From the NCBI GenBank assembly GCA_002699485.1, contig PAAV01000042.1, positions 1 through 35,255 on the forward strand: a DNA stretch of 35,255 nucleotides. Reading direction: 5' to 3'. The notes beneath the pieces are model-generated. The model did not search any database, had not been told where the DNA came from, and was given only the letters and a program-made list of their open reading frames with translations. Positions within the stretch are counted from its first letter, which is position 1, and every line of letters begins with the position of its first letter. The translations under genes and the position numbers were made by a program. Shown in pieces: positions 17,604 through 25,874 of this stretch. Source of the DNA: Chloroflexota bacterium. GTDB lineage: Bacteria > Chloroflexota > Dehalococcoidia > Lucifugimonadales > UBA2962.

Positions 17604-18650
17604 ATGACAGACGAAAGTGGTATCAAAGACCAACAAAAAAGGATTGTATCTGCTTTAACTCAAGAAGGCGAGGTTAAAGCAGATCTATCTCTACGGCCAA
17701 GGAAACTGGCGGAATACATAGGCCAAGATCGTGTAAAAGAGAACTTGACGATTTCTATTAAGGCAGCTTTGCAAAGAGGAGAGCCTCTTGATCACACGCT
17801 GATATATGGGCCACCTGGTCTAGGCAAGACAACAATGGCGCATATATTGGCTACAGAAATGGGAGTTAGTATAAAAACCACATCTGGCCCAGCTATTGAA
17901 AGGCCTGGTGATATGGTGGCGCTTTTAACTCAACTTAGAAAGTTTGATGTTTTATTTATTGACGAAATACATAGATTGCCGCGCATAGTGGAAGAAATAC
18001 TGTACCCTGCCATGGAAGATTTTTTCGTTTCATGGGTAGTTGATAAAGGATTAAAAGCACGTTCCATGAACCTGTCTATACAGCCGTTTACGCTTATTGG
18101 AGCTACTACACGATTTGGCATGGTTAGTGCCCCTCTTAGAGATCGATTCGGATCGGTACATCGGTTAGAGTTTTACAATGACGAAGCCATGTCTACCATA
18201 GTATCAAGGTCCGCTAAGATATTGGATATTGAAGCCACTGATCAAGGTTGTTCGGAGATTGCTCGCCGAGCACGAGGTACACCAAGGATAGGTAATAGAT
18301 TGTTGAGGCGAACTAGGGATTACGCTGAAGTCGTTACTAAGTCTGGGATTGATGACAAAGTTGCAGTAGAGGCTCTTGATAAGCTGGCTGTTGATAATAT
18401 CGGCTTAGACGACATAGACAGGCAGGTATTAAACTGCATTATTTTGAAATTTGGCGGCGGTCCAGTGGGCCTAGATACAGTTTCAGCATCAATTAATGAG
18501 GAGTCAGAAACCATAGAAGAGGTGTATGAACCCTTTCTACTTCAATTGGGGTTTTTGGATCGTACTCCTAGGGGAAGAATCGCAACACCGCGTGCATATC
18601 AACATTTAGGTATTGAGCACGATAAATACAAACAAAGAAACATGTTTTAA
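17604..18650 (+). CDS. ruvB: Holliday junction branch-migration ATPase RuvB
   Basis: Hexameric AAA+ motor that, with RuvA, drives branch migration of Holliday junctions. From the chosen ATG the protein has 348 residues, the usual size. [19 protein letters not shown] opens the fold; GPPGLGKTT (residues 69-77) is Walker A and [11 protein letters not shown] is Walker [19 protein letters not shown] holds sensor 1 and the arginine finger region, and [17 protein letters not shown] ends the winged helix. ATG 17604 is preferred over 17517 and 17559 because those lie before or inside the likely promoter and would add a non-conserved tail. RuvA and RuvC are not in the window. The dCMP deaminase follows 35 bases later. 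Confidence 0.95.
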   Translation: MTDESGIKDQQKRIVSALTQEGEVKADLSLRPRKLAEYIGQDRVKENLTISIKAALQRGEPLDHTLIYGPPGLGKTTMAHILATEMGVSIKTTSGPAIERPGDMVALLTQLRKFDVLFIDEIHRLPRIVEEILYPAMEDFFVSWVVDKGLKARSMNLSIQPFTLIGATTRFGMVSAPLRDRFGSVHRLEFYNDEAMSTIVSRSAKILDIEATDQGCSEIARRARGTPRIGNRLLRRTRDYAEVVTKSGIDDKVAVEALDKLAVDNIGLDDIDRQVLNCIILKFGGGPVGLDTVSASINEESETIEEVYEPFLLQLGFLDRTPRGRIATPRAYQHLGIEHDKYKQRNMF

Positions 18651-18685
18651 CGGAAGGACAGAGTAATTATCATTGGAGAAAAGCC

Positions 18686-19225
18686 TTGAATATGAAGCCC
18701 GTATCTTCTAAGCAAAGAGGTAATCGCCCTGATTGGTACGAGTACTACATCAATATAGCGATAGCCGTGAGAGATAGAGCTAATTGTCACGGTTCAAAAA
18801 TAGGATCTATTTTAGTTTTGGACAATCGGATATTAACCACAGGTTACAATGGAACTCCCCAAGATATGCAAAATTGTGACGAGGGTGGTTGTGATCGGTG
18901 TGCTGATCGTCAAACCTACTCATCAGGAGAGGCTTATGATTTATGCATCTGTGTTCATGCCGAACAAAACACTTTATTAAGTGCAGCAAGATTTGGAATA
19001 TCAGTTGAAGGGGCTGATTTATACACGACATTACAGCCCTGCTTTGGCTGTACTAAGGAATTGTTACAGGCAAAAATAAATGCGGTTTATTATTTGCATG
19101 ATTGGAAGCCATCATCATCATCTTTGGTATCAGTTTTGAAGAAATTACACGGACGTTTTCCTGGCGGAATGAAAAAGATAGAAGCCGATGATCCAAAACA
19201 AGAATGGGCAAGATCAATTAATTAA
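18686..19225 (+). CDS. Deoxycytidylate (dCMP) deaminase, ComEB-like
   Basis: Zinc enzyme that deaminates dCMP to dUMP, supplying the thymidylate synthase substrate. Catalytic marks are CVHAEQN (His ligand and proton-shuttle Glu) and PCFGCTKEL (two Cys ligands). A Cys-rich stretch NCDEGGCDRC before the active site is typical of ComEB and phage dCMP deaminases and may bind a second zinc. TTG 18686 has GGAG seven bases upstream; ATG 18692, two codons later, is the alternative with a longer 13-base spacing. Its last bases overlap the stop of the convergent gene at 19222 by four. A nucleoside or tRNA deaminase is less likely given the Cys-rich insert. Confidence 0.88.
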   Translation: MNMKPVSSKQRGNRPDWYEYYINIAIAVRDRANCHGSKIGSILVLDNRILTTGYNGTPQDMQNCDEGGCDRCADRQTYSSGEAYDLCICVHAEQNTLLSAARFGISVEGADLYTTLQPCFGCTKELLQAKINAVYYLHDWKPSSSSLVSVLKKLHGRFPGGMKKIEADDPKQEWARSIN

Positions 19226-19767
19226 GTAAAAAGCTTTACAATAAATTGCCACCAGTCGACCACCACATCTATAGCTCGAAATTTATCTAAAAATTTCCAC
19301 CAATGCAGGACATATTCCTGGAGTTCTTTAAGTGCAATTATGGGGATCAACCACATAAATGAACGGTGCCATGTTAGCGTGTAATTAGGTTTAAAATATC
19401 TAGCCGCAGCTACAAATATAAACCAAGTTTCGAATACATTTGGGAAAAATAATAATAATCCGCGCCACCCTATTAGCTCAAACAAGACTACACCGATAAT
19501 CCGATAAACGAAAAGAACTATTGATATTAACCTGGGGGGCCCTGTCCACCTGATCGAGGCTATTAGAAAGGTGGCCATATATATCAGGTCAACCCATTTG
19601 TCGAAGGCCTGGTAGTTTCTTATGCCTCCAAAACTCAATAGGTTCATCATGAACAAATCTGAGAAATCGACGAGGATTGCTAAGATTGCACCAAATAAGG
19701 CCCATTTGAGTACTGGCAGAGAGCCAAGAATACGTACGAGGCCAATTATGATCTCTTCAAAAGTCAT
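19222..19767 (-). CDS. Hypothetical membrane protein, 4-5 helices
   Basis: I do not recognise this 181-residue protein. Hydrophobic segments lie near residues 18-42, 62-75, 83-100, 103-122 and 135-150. Trp- and Lys-rich loops (WHRSFMWL, EYVLHWWKFLDKF, VVDWWQF) dominate the C-terminal third, which may form amphipathic helices at the membrane surface. No catalytic motif is evident. The frame is intact, uses ordinary codons for this window and starts with ATG, so it looks like a real gene. It is last in the minus-strand series after the sigma/DUF5667 pair, 88 bases away, and its stop overlaps the convergent dCMP deaminase stop within a shared TTAA. Confidence 0.7.
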   Translation of the reverse strand: MTFEEIIIGLVRILGSLPVLKWALFGAILAILVDFSDLFMMNLLSFGGIRNYQAFDKWVDLIYMATFLIASIRWTGPPRLISIVLFVYRIIGVVLFELIGWRGLLLFFPNVFETWFIFVAAARYFKPNYTLTWHRSFMWLIPIIALKELQEYVLHWWKFLDKFRAIDVVVDWWQFIVKLFT

Positions 19768-19855
19768 TTCACTCGATAAAATCTGGTAAGAATTTTAATA
19801 CTTTTGAAGTTTACTAATTATTAACTAGATTGTCTTTTCAGCTCGCAGTCATAGG

Positions 19856-21034
19856 TTATTTTGTAACAACAGATTGATTGATCCAAAAAGGATCTGATTG
19901 ATTAGAGTTATCGACGGCCCAAATTAAAATTCGAAAAGCTAGCTCAAATTCATATCTAATACGATCTAGTCGATCAGTCGCATCAAATTGATTTTCCATG
20001 TTTAATGGTACGTTCTCGATCCTTAATATTTCTTTGCCTTGCCTTAGTGTTACTTTTAGTAATCCAAGTTGCTCGTCCGTGTGAACAGAAATTTTAGTGG
20101 GAGGCGCATCTACAGTGTTTAATGTTAGGGACACTCCAGAGTGCTGTGCAGAAGCATCTAAATGTCTTAATACAGAGTCAAGATGCCCTTCTGCAGCAGC
20201 AATTCTGCCCTGTTCGATTAATTTAAGCATCTCTTCGCCTCGCGTGGATGCTAGTCGGGCATGAGTCTGTGCTATTTCAGCGTCAGATCGTGTTACTGCC
20301 AGTAAGACGTTTTCTTTTGTCCGTTTTATCCAATAGTTACTATCACCAGGGATTGCGTTTTCGGAATAAACTGCTGCGATACTACCAACCCCTAAAACCA
20401 GCACAGCGAAAAACACGAGCGCTGCCATTGGCATTGCAATCGGCCTGAAAATTTTGCCTGTAAAAGGGATCGGAAATCCTGAGGATTCATCAGCTTTAGT
20501 TGCCGCAGCTAAAAAGCGTGCCTTTGTAGCCTGTTTGGAAGTCTCTCTGACTTCATAAGAGTTCACTGCGTTAATTGAAATAGCCACTGCTTCTAATAGA
20601 GGCGCAATGTCATTCCGCTTCGATTCGTATAGTTTTAGGCAGTCTTCTATGCTATGACCGTCATGCATAAGTGCTATGCAGTGGTTTACTATTTCATCCA
20701 GTTTTTCGGTTATAAAAATTGATTTTATAAAGGTCAATAATTTTACTGGAGAATACCAAGCCTGTGTGATTGGTCCAGTAATATTATTGACAGGGACCAC
20801 CTGCTTGATTGCAGATTTAAAACGACGCCTTGCATCTATTTTGACATTCTTATTTGGAGCAAGGGATTGGGCGGTCAAAATTGCTATTTGAGCAGCCTTT
20901 AGTAAAGGCAACAGTTGGATTCTTTGCGAATCGTACAACTTTGCACAATCGTCTACGCTATGACCTTGATGCATGAGCTCTATGCAATGATTAAATATTT
21001 CATCGAGGCCTCTGTTAATGTTAAATGATTTCAT
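19856..21034 (-). CDS. Membrane DUF5667-like protein with duplicated N-terminal module, probable anti-sigma factor
   Basis: A 392-residue single-pass membrane protein starting three bases after the sigma factor stop, so probably coupled to it. Residues 10-52 and 111-153 are copies of one module (27 of 43 positions identical by my count), with the shared pattern NHCIxLMHxGHSxxDCxKLYxSxR then PLL. One hydrophobic helix spans about 202-224. The outer part starts NAIPGDSNYWIKRTKENV, followed by helical TRSDAEIAQTHARLASTRGEEMLKL, which resembles DUF5667. Such modules occur in actinobacterial and Chloroflexota proteins next to ECF sigma genes. By order and topology it is likely the sigma factor's regulator: inner modules hold the sigma factor and the outer domain senses. 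No classical zinc anti-sigma HxxxCxxC motif is present. Confidence 0.7.
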   Translation of the reverse strand: MKSFNINRGLDEIFNHCIELMHQGHSVDDCAKLYDSQRIQLLPLLKAAQIAILTAQSLAPNKNVKIDARRRFKSAIKQVVPVNNITGPITQAWYSPVKLLTFIKSIFITEKLDEIVNHCIALMHDGHSIEDCLKLYESKRNDIAPLLEAVAISINAVNSYEVRETSKQATKARFLAAATKADESSGFPIPFTGKIFRPIAMPMAALVFFAVLVLGVGSIAAVYSENAIPGDSNYWIKRTKENVLLAVTRSDAEIAQTHARLASTRGEEMLKLIEQGRIAAAEGHLDSVLRHLDASAQHSGVSLTLNTVDAPPTKISVHTDEQLGLLKVTLRQGKEILRIENVPLNMENQFDATDRLDRIRYEFELAFRILIWAVDNSNQSDPFWINQSVVTK

Positions 21035-21037
21035 GAT

Positions 21038-21628
21038 TTAGACTAATTGCTCAGCGAAAATTTGATTTGGCTGAAGAAGGACACGTAATTTTTTTACAGC
21101 CGAGTGTTGTAGAGCTTTGACAGAGTTCTCATTACGGTTTACCGCTTCAGCTGTTTCTTTAATGCTAAGGCCACCGGCAAATCGAAGATTTAAAACTTCA
21201 CGTTGCAGGTCAGTTAGATTTTCCATAGCTTGGTTAACTTCTCGCATAGCTAATTTAGTTTCAACATAAGTGTCTAAAGTTGACTGAGATTCCCCAACAG
21301 TAGTCAATATAGTGTCTAGTGGAACATTTTTATCGCGGCCTCGTTTTCTATAGTGATCAATAACTCGATTGTGGGCTATTCGAAAAAGCCAAGACGAAAA
21401 TGGATGGCCTTGAGGCTTAAATTTTCTAATGGACTCTAACATTCTGAGGAAAACATCCTCGGTTAAATCTTCTGCAATTAGTGAATCACTTGTTTTGAAA
21501 GCAATATATCGAAAAATTTGATCATAAAAATGGTCATACAGTGCCTCGAAAGCAGACGATTCTCCTTTTTGGGCAAGCACTACATATCGATCTATCTGAT
21601 CTTTATTTAGTTTTTTTTCCCTATTCAC
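21038..21628 (-). CDS. ECF-type RNA polymerase sigma factor
   Basis: Sigma-70 family factor of 196 residues with only regions 2 and 4. Region 2 runs from FYDQIFRYI through AEDLTEDVFLRMLESI to FSSWLFRIAHNRVIDHYRK. Region 4 is LTDLQREVLNLRFAGGLSIKETAEAVNRNENSVKALQHSAVKKLR, of which the last part is the -35-reading helix-turn-helix. GTG 21628 is chosen because GAAGGTG lies eight bases upstream; the TTG at 21652 overlaps a TATAAT and so is probably not transcribed as coding sequence. The downstream gene is a membrane DUF5667-like protein, giving a sigma/anti-sigma pair. The regulon cannot be seen from this window. Confidence 0.9.
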   Translation of the reverse strand: MNREKKLNKDQIDRYVVLAQKGESSAFEALYDHFYDQIFRYIAFKTSDSLIAEDLTEDVFLRMLESIRKFKPQGHPFSSWLFRIAHNRVIDHYRKRGRDKNVPLDTILTTVGESQSTLDTYVETKLAMREVNQAMENLTDLQREVLNLRFAGGLSIKETAEAVNRNENSVKALQHSAVKKLRVLLQPNQIFAEQLV

Positions 21629-21651
21629 GTGTATGGCACCTTCTCTACTCA

Positions 21652-21657
21652 ATTATA
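21652..21657 (-). promoter_or_regulatory. -10 element for the ECF sigma/DUF5667 operon
   Basis: A perfect TATAAT on the minus strand (21657-21652) lies 24 bases before the GTG start of the sigma gene. No good TTGACA sits at 16-18 bases upstream (the nearest is GAATTG), so activation or another sigma factor may be needed. Confidence 0.4.
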
Positions 21658-21724
21658 AAACGCTTTATATACACAATTCGTTAGTTTTTGGTTGGTAGTT
21701 ATATAAAAAAGGACCTGCATAGTT

Positions 21725-21743
21725 AATTCAAACAGTGTGAATT
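21725..21743. repeat. Short inverted repeat after rimI
   Basis: AATTCA (21725-21730) and TGAATT (21738-21743) flank a seven-base spacer, 11 bases after the rimI stop codon. It could act as a weak transcript end or as an upstream operator of the sigma operon. No T-run follows. Confidence 0.25.
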
Positions 21744-21753
21744 CAGCAGTTAA

Positions 21754-22302
21754 TTAATTGATTTCTAGGTTCATTAATAGGGCATCTTCAGTTTTATTGA
21801 CATAATAATTTTTTCGTCGACCGCAAATTTCGAAACCGAACCTACTGTAAAGATTGATTGCCGGCTTGTTTGAAGCGCGGACTTCAAGAGTAATTAGTTT
21901 TGATTTGACCGAGCATGCAACTTCGATTAGAGAGGTTAATAGCAATCGGCCGATTCCACGACGGTGGAATTGTTCCTCAACTATAAAGTCAACTATTTGG
22001 ATTTCATCTGCCACATTCCAGCCACCGATAAAACCTGAAACATTGTTAGTATTAGTCTTACATTGACATAAATAGTCATTTAATTTAATCGTTCTATCTA
22101 TTTGATCCGAGCAATGCTCAAAATATGCTACAAGATATATGGAGTTAGATTTACGAATTTCCCGTGCAAAATCAGTGCATGACTGAGATGATGGAAAGGT
22201 ATTTCTCTGGATGTTTAAACAGGCGCCTTGATCAGATATGTTGAAATTCCTAACACGATTAACAGTGAGTGGGGTTTTTGGAATTTTGGTTGGGTTGGGC
22301 AT
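21754..22302 (-). CDS. rimI: GNAT acetyltransferase, RimI-like
   Basis: N-acetyltransferase of 182 residues. The acetyl-CoA loop is IVEEQFHRRGIGRLLLTSLIE, followed by LITLEVRASNKPAINLYSRFGFEICGRRKNYY and EDALLMNLEI, the string typical of RimI, which acetylates the N-terminal Ala of ribosomal protein bS18. ATG 22302 is preferred; the TTG at 22338 would overlap the upstream permease by 17 bases. The N-terminal 40 residues are less conserved. RimI often neighbours TsaB/TsaD tRNA genes, but here it follows a transporter, so the substrate could be another protein. Confidence 0.82.
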   Translation of the reverse strand: MPNPTKIPKTPLTVNRVRNFNISDQGACLNIQRNTFPSSQSCTDFAREIRKSNSIYLVAYFEHCSDQIDRTIKLNDYLCQCKTNTNNVSGFIGGWNVADEIQIVDFIVEEQFHRRGIGRLLLTSLIEVACSVKSKLITLEVRASNKPAINLYSRFGFEICGRRKNYYVNKTEDALLMNLEIN

Positions 22303-22321
22303 AATTTTCAGTCGATCTTTT

Positions 22322-24112
22322 TTAGGGTGCCCAAACAAAGATTATTAGGGGGATAGATACTGCGATTACTACTAGTGACAATGGTAGACCTACCCGCCAA
22401 TAATCTGTGAATTTGTATCCTCCGGGTCCCATTACTAAGGTGCTAGACTGGTGACCAATTGGGGTGAGAAATGCAGCTGATGCTCCCACAGCAACCGCCA
22501 TAAGGAACGGGTCAATACTTACACCCATGCCAACAGCTACATCTATTGCTATAGGAGCCATAATAACCGCTGCAGCTGTGTTATTTACAACACCAGACAA
22601 GATCATCGTTGCGCTCAGTATGATTAGTAAAGTGAGCGCAAGCGAACCGTGTGCGCCAATTGAATTTATTGCATCCGCAATAGTTAACGAGCCGCCGGTA
22701 CTTACTAATGCACCTTCGATCGGTATCATAGCTGCTAACAATACAATAACAGGCCAGTTAACGCTGTCATATGCTTCACGTAAACTAACACTACCTACAA
22801 TAATCATCAGGAAGGCTGCACTAACGAAAGCAATCTGGATTGAGATGACGTTTGTTGCTGCAAGTATAATCGCTACGGCGAATATTGATATTACTAACGG
22901 AGTCTGCTGTTTGGGCCGATTAAGTTGTATGTCTCTGCCCACTAATGGTAGAACTCCCATTGAACCAAGACCTTCCCTAACTGAGCCCGGGTTTCCCTGT
23001 ACCAGCAAAACATCTCCAATTGCCAATCTCAAGGTGCTTAGTCGCTCTTGTATATGTTCACCTTGCCTTGATACAGCCAGTAGATTAATACCATATCTTT
23101 TTAGCATATCGATTCCCGAAGGAGTTCGTCCCTCGAGTTCAGAGTTTGGAGCGATTACTGCCTCGGTAGTAATTAAATCTCCTTTGTTGCTCGACCATGT
23201 TACTGAACCATCACCTCCGGCAATCTGGAATCCTGTAACTGATAAAAGTTCTTGCAGATCTTCTGGATCAGCCTCAATTATTAATATGTCTCCCGCGAGT
23301 ATTGTTTGCAAAGTTGAAGGGGCGTCGTACCTAGTTTCGTTACGAATTATTCCAACTATATCGAAATCTGCATCCATCGAATTTTTTATTTCTCCTAAAA
23401 TACTTCCTGCCATAGTCGCATCAGCCGGCACAAGGATCTCAGTCACATATTCCTGGATGCTGAAAGCGTCTAGGGCTCCGGAAGGGGAAGTTCTGGAAGG
23501 TATGAGCCTCCATCCGATTAATACTATGAATACAAATCCGGCTGCTGCAACACCTAACCCCACTGGAGAAAATTCGAACATGCCGAATGGCGGGGCATTG
23601 CCCATGTCGTTTCTTATTGTCGCGATTACCATGTTTGGAGGAGTTCCAATTGCAGTAATAAGGCCTCCCAGCAGCGACCCAAAAGCTAACGGCATTAACA
23701 AAAAAGACGGAGATCTGCCTGTACGCCTCGCTGTTTCGATTGCCACGGGCATCATGAGCACCAAGGCTCCTACATTATTCATGAATGCCGACAGTAAAAC
23801 AGTTAGGCCGGTTAGGGCGGTAAGTTGAATGAGTTTTCCGGGCCCAAGGCTGGAAAGAAGGCGATTAATGGAGTCAGCAACTCCTGCGTTTGCGAGGCTT
23901 CTACCGATTATCAAGACAGAAGCAACTGTTATCACTGCCGGATGTGCGAATCCAGTAAATGCTTCCCTTGGAGGAACTATATCTGCTAGAACTAAAATTA
24001 AAAGCGTAAATAGGGCGACTAGATCAAATCGCCATCTACCCCATATAAAAAGCACAAATGCCATCGCGACAACCGCAAAAACGATTTCTTGTTGGTGATT
24101 TGAACCAAACAT
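22322..24112 (-). CDS. SLC13/DASS-family permease with two TrkA-C (RCK_C) domains
   Basis: A 596-residue anion or organic-acid symporter of the inner membrane. The N-terminal half has about five to six helices with the family's hairpin region around AFMNNVGALVLMMPVAIETAR and GTPPNMVIAT. Residues about 205-390 are a soluble insert with two RCK_C-like units (EILVPADATMAGSILGEI near 225 and EAVIAPNSELEGRTPSGIDM near 315). The C-terminal half repeats the transport fold with SGVVNNTAAAVIMAPIAI and TPIGHQSSTLVMGPGGYKF. This two-RCK arrangement is found in SLC13-like permeases whose substrates include sulfate and dicarboxylates; here the substrate is unknown. It is upstream of rimI, with divergent citrate synthase on the other side. 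Confidence 0.87.
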   Translation of the reverse strand: MFGSNHQQEIVFAVVAMAFVLFIWGRWRFDLVALFTLLILVLADIVPPREAFTGFAHPAVITVASVLIIGRSLANAGVADSINRLLSSLGPGKLIQLTALTGLTVLLSAFMNNVGALVLMMPVAIETARRTGRSPSFLLMPLAFGSLLGGLITAIGTPPNMVIATIRNDMGNAPPFGMFEFSPVGLGVAAAGFVFIVLIGWRLIPSRTSPSGALDAFSIQEYVTEILVPADATMAGSILGEIKNSMDADFDIVGIIRNETRYDAPSTLQTILAGDILIIEADPEDLQELLSVTGFQIAGGDGSVTWSSNKGDLITTEAVIAPNSELEGRTPSGIDMLKRYGINLLAVSRQGEHIQERLSTLRLAIGDVLLVQGNPGSVREGLGSMGVLPLVGRDIQLNRPKQQTPLVISIFAVAIILAATNVISIQIAFVSAAFLMIIVGSVSLREAYDSVNWPVIVLLAAMIPIEGALVSTGGSLTIADAINSIGAHGSLALTLLIILSATMILSGVVNNTAAAVIMAPIAIDVAVGMGVSIDPFLMAVAVGASAAFLTPIGHQSSTLVMGPGGYKFTDYWRVGLPLSLVVIAVSIPLIIFVWAP

Positions 24113-24311
24113 TCAGGTTCACTTGTGCAGGAATTTAAGCTTGACTGTTCCATAATAAAAAAATTAAAAATATATTTTAGCGGTAAATAGTATTGAGTTG
24201 CTATACGACTGAGAGCATCAGATCTCTTATTCTGTACAATAATAATAAGAACTTGTATGAATTTTGCTTGAGAATGCCCCTATGTTCCATGCCCGATTCT
24301 CCGTATCTCAG

Positions 24312-24329
24312 GCTAGATCACAGTCTAGC
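24312..24329 (+). repeat. Inverted repeat in the citrate synthase leader (distal)
   Basis: GCTAGA (24312-24317), a six-base loop TCACAG and TCTAGC (24324-24329) form a perfect six-pair hairpin about 100 bases before the gltA start codon. Confidence 0.4.
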
Positions 24330-24380
24330 AACTCAACTATTGTCTATTTATGATAACTTTAATAAAGAAGTAAATTTATC

Positions 24381-24400
24381 GGCATCAATAGGTTGATGCC
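24381..24400 (+). promoter_or_regulatory. 20-bp palindrome just upstream of citrate synthase
   Basis: GGCATCAA (24381-24388), TAGG and TTGATGCC (24393-24400) make perfect eight-base arms, ending 30 bases before the gltA ATG. The size and symmetry suit a dimeric repressor site; as RNA it would be a stable tetraloop hairpin just before the ribosome binding site. Confidence 0.55.
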
Positions 24401-24430
24401 TAACTAATCCTAGATGCATGGAGCAGATTA

Positions 24431-25738
24431 ATGGCCGACAGCCTGAGCATTAATGACACTAGAACGGGCAACAAACATGAATTAAGTTTGTCTTATGGTA
24501 CTCACGTGAATGCAGGTTCTGCAATATCGGCTAAAGATTTAAGGGAAATAAAGACCTCTGATGATGATTTTGGTGTACTAGTCCACGACCCTGGTTTCAT
24601 GAATACATCTGCTTGTAAAAGCTCGATAACCTATATAGATGGGGACGCTGGAATCTTGCTGTATAGAGGATATCCAATCGAAGAGCTTGCAGCCAAGAGT
24701 ACATACCTAGAGGTGGCGTACTTATTGCTCCACGGTGAACTGCCCAATGAGTCTGAGCTTAATATTTGGACCACAGATATTACTAATCACACTTTTCTTA
24801 ACGAAAAAATCAAAAATTTTTTAGATGGATTTCGCTATGATGCACATCCGATGGGAATCCTTGTAAGCTCTCTAGCATCCCTTTCAACTTTTTATCCAAA
24901 ATCTCGCAACGTACAAGATGAAGAAATTCGTGCAAGATCTATAAGGAGATTGATAGCCAAAATACCAACACTAGCAGCTTTCGCTTACAGGTACAGTGTA
25001 GGCTTGCCATATGCATATCCTGATAACGATTTAAGTTATTCAGCCAATTTCCTGAATATGATGTTCCGTGCTACTGAAACAAAGTATGATCCTGATCCTG
25101 TCTTAGAGAGAACTTTGGACATATTGTTAATATTACATGCTGATCATGAGCAAAACTGCAGCACTAGTGCTATGAGGGCCGTGGGCAGCTCCGATGCGGA
25201 TCCTTATGTTTCAGTATCAGCTGCGACAGCAGGCTTGTATGGCCCGTTACATGGTGGAGCAAATGAACGAGTTCTAGAAATGTTAGCGGAAATTGGATCC
25301 GTCAAAAATATCGCAAGTTATATAGAAAAAGTTAAACAAGGTGAGTTCAGATTGATGGGGTTCGGCCATCGAGTCTATAAAAATTTTGATCCTAGAGCGA
25401 ATATATTAAAGAAACTTGCAGAGCAAGTTTTTGAAGTCACCGCCAAAAATGAACTTTTGGATATAGCAATTGAGCTTGAAAAAGTCGCCCTTAATGATGA
25501 ATATTTTGTTAAACGTAAGCTTTATCCAAACGTGGATTTCTATTCAGGCATTATTTATCAAGCAATGGGAATTCCGGTAGAAATGTTTCCAGTTTTATTT
25601 GCTATTGCCCGTACTTCAGGCTGGTTATCACATTGGGACGAAATGCGAAAGGATCCGGAGTTAAAAATAGCCCGCCCGCGGCAGATCTACACGGGATATC
25701 CAAGAAGAGAGTATGTGCAAATAGGAACTAGGCACTAA
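24431..25738 (+). CDS. gltA: Citrate synthase
   Basis: Condenses oxaloacetate and acetyl-CoA at the entry of the TCA cycle. The 435-residue length matches the type II hexameric enzymes. LHADHEQNCSTSAMRAVGSS, GPLHGGANERVLEML, MGFGHRVYKNFDPRA and NVDFYSGIIYQAMGIP contain the catalytic His, His and Asp in the family order. Unlike type I enzymes it has an N-terminal beta-rich extension (YIDGDAGILLYRGYPIEEL). The ATG has GGAG seven bases upstream. It fits the neighbouring acyl-CoA-producing dehydrogenase and methylmalonyl pathways, and two palindromes upstream suggest specific control. A 2-methylcitrate synthase is less likely given the length and N-terminal extension. Confidence 0.95.
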   Translation: MADSLSINDTRTGNKHELSLSYGTHVNAGSAISAKDLREIKTSDDDFGVLVHDPGFMNTSACKSSITYIDGDAGILLYRGYPIEELAAKSTYLEVAYLLLHGELPNESELNIWTTDITNHTFLNEKIKNFLDGFRYDAHPMGILVSSLASLSTFYPKSRNVQDEEIRARSIRRLIAKIPTLAAFAYRYSVGLPYAYPDNDLSYSANFLNMMFRATETKYDPDPVLERTLDILLILHADHEQNCSTSAMRAVGSSDADPYVSVSAATAGLYGPLHGGANERVLEMLAEIGSVKNIASYIEKVKQGEFRLMGFGHRVYKNFDPRANILKKLAEQVFEVTAKNELLDIAIELEKVALNDEYFVKRKLYPNVDFYSGIIYQAMGIPVEMFPVLFAIARTSGWLSHWDEMRKDPELKIARPRQIYTGYPRREYVQIGTRH

Positions 25739-25806
25739 ACTTCGATGATTCGATTAGCCTAGAAACAGATTAAAAACATATTCTTATAGTAACCGGTAAA
25801 CTCCTA

Positions 25807-25858
25807 GACACTTGTGTCGTTTTATGTGACATTATTATGTCATGACATTATGATGTCA
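25807..25858. promoter_or_regulatory. Three palindromes, two directly abutting, before the membrane gene
   Basis: TGACATTATTATGTCA (25827-25842) and TGACATTATGATGTCA (25843-25858) are adjacent palindromes with perfect six-base arms TGACAT/ATGTCA around a four-base centre. GACACTTGTGTC (25807-25818) is a third, related palindrome with a GACA/TGTC core. The last one ends two bases before the GGAGGAAG ribosome binding site of the membrane gene. The cluster looks like a multi-site operator. Confidence 0.6.
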
Positions 25859-25874
25859 CTGGAGGAAGAATAAT

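Larger units (their letters stand above)
24113..24430. other. Divergent intergenic region between the SLC13 permease and citrate synthase
   Basis: This 318-base AT-rich stretch has no convincing gene. It contains two inverted repeats toward the citrate synthase side (24312-24329 and 24381-24400), a short AAT microsatellite near 24239, and A/T-runs near 24160 next to the permease. The small open frame 24193-24396 has no recognisable protein features and is interrupted by these palindromes. I did not find a clear TTGACA/TATAAT pair for either gene. Confidence 0.6.

Noticed and set aside
22464-23828. Long open frame of 454 codons on the plus strand
   Set aside because: It lies wholly antisense to the SLC13 permease gene, has no family features and a Pro/Ser/Ile-rich composition typical of a shadow frame.
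24160-24190. A/T-rich run as an intrinsic terminator or origin-like element
   Set aside because: No GC-rich stem precedes it and no DnaA-box cluster is present.
24193-24396. Small 67-codon frame upstream of citrate synthase
   Set aside because: No ribosome binding site, no protein motif, and it overlaps two inverted repeats that look regulatory.
25807-25858. Possible CRISPR or satellite repeat
   Set aside because: Only two abutting units plus one related palindrome, with no spacers; better explained as operator sites.
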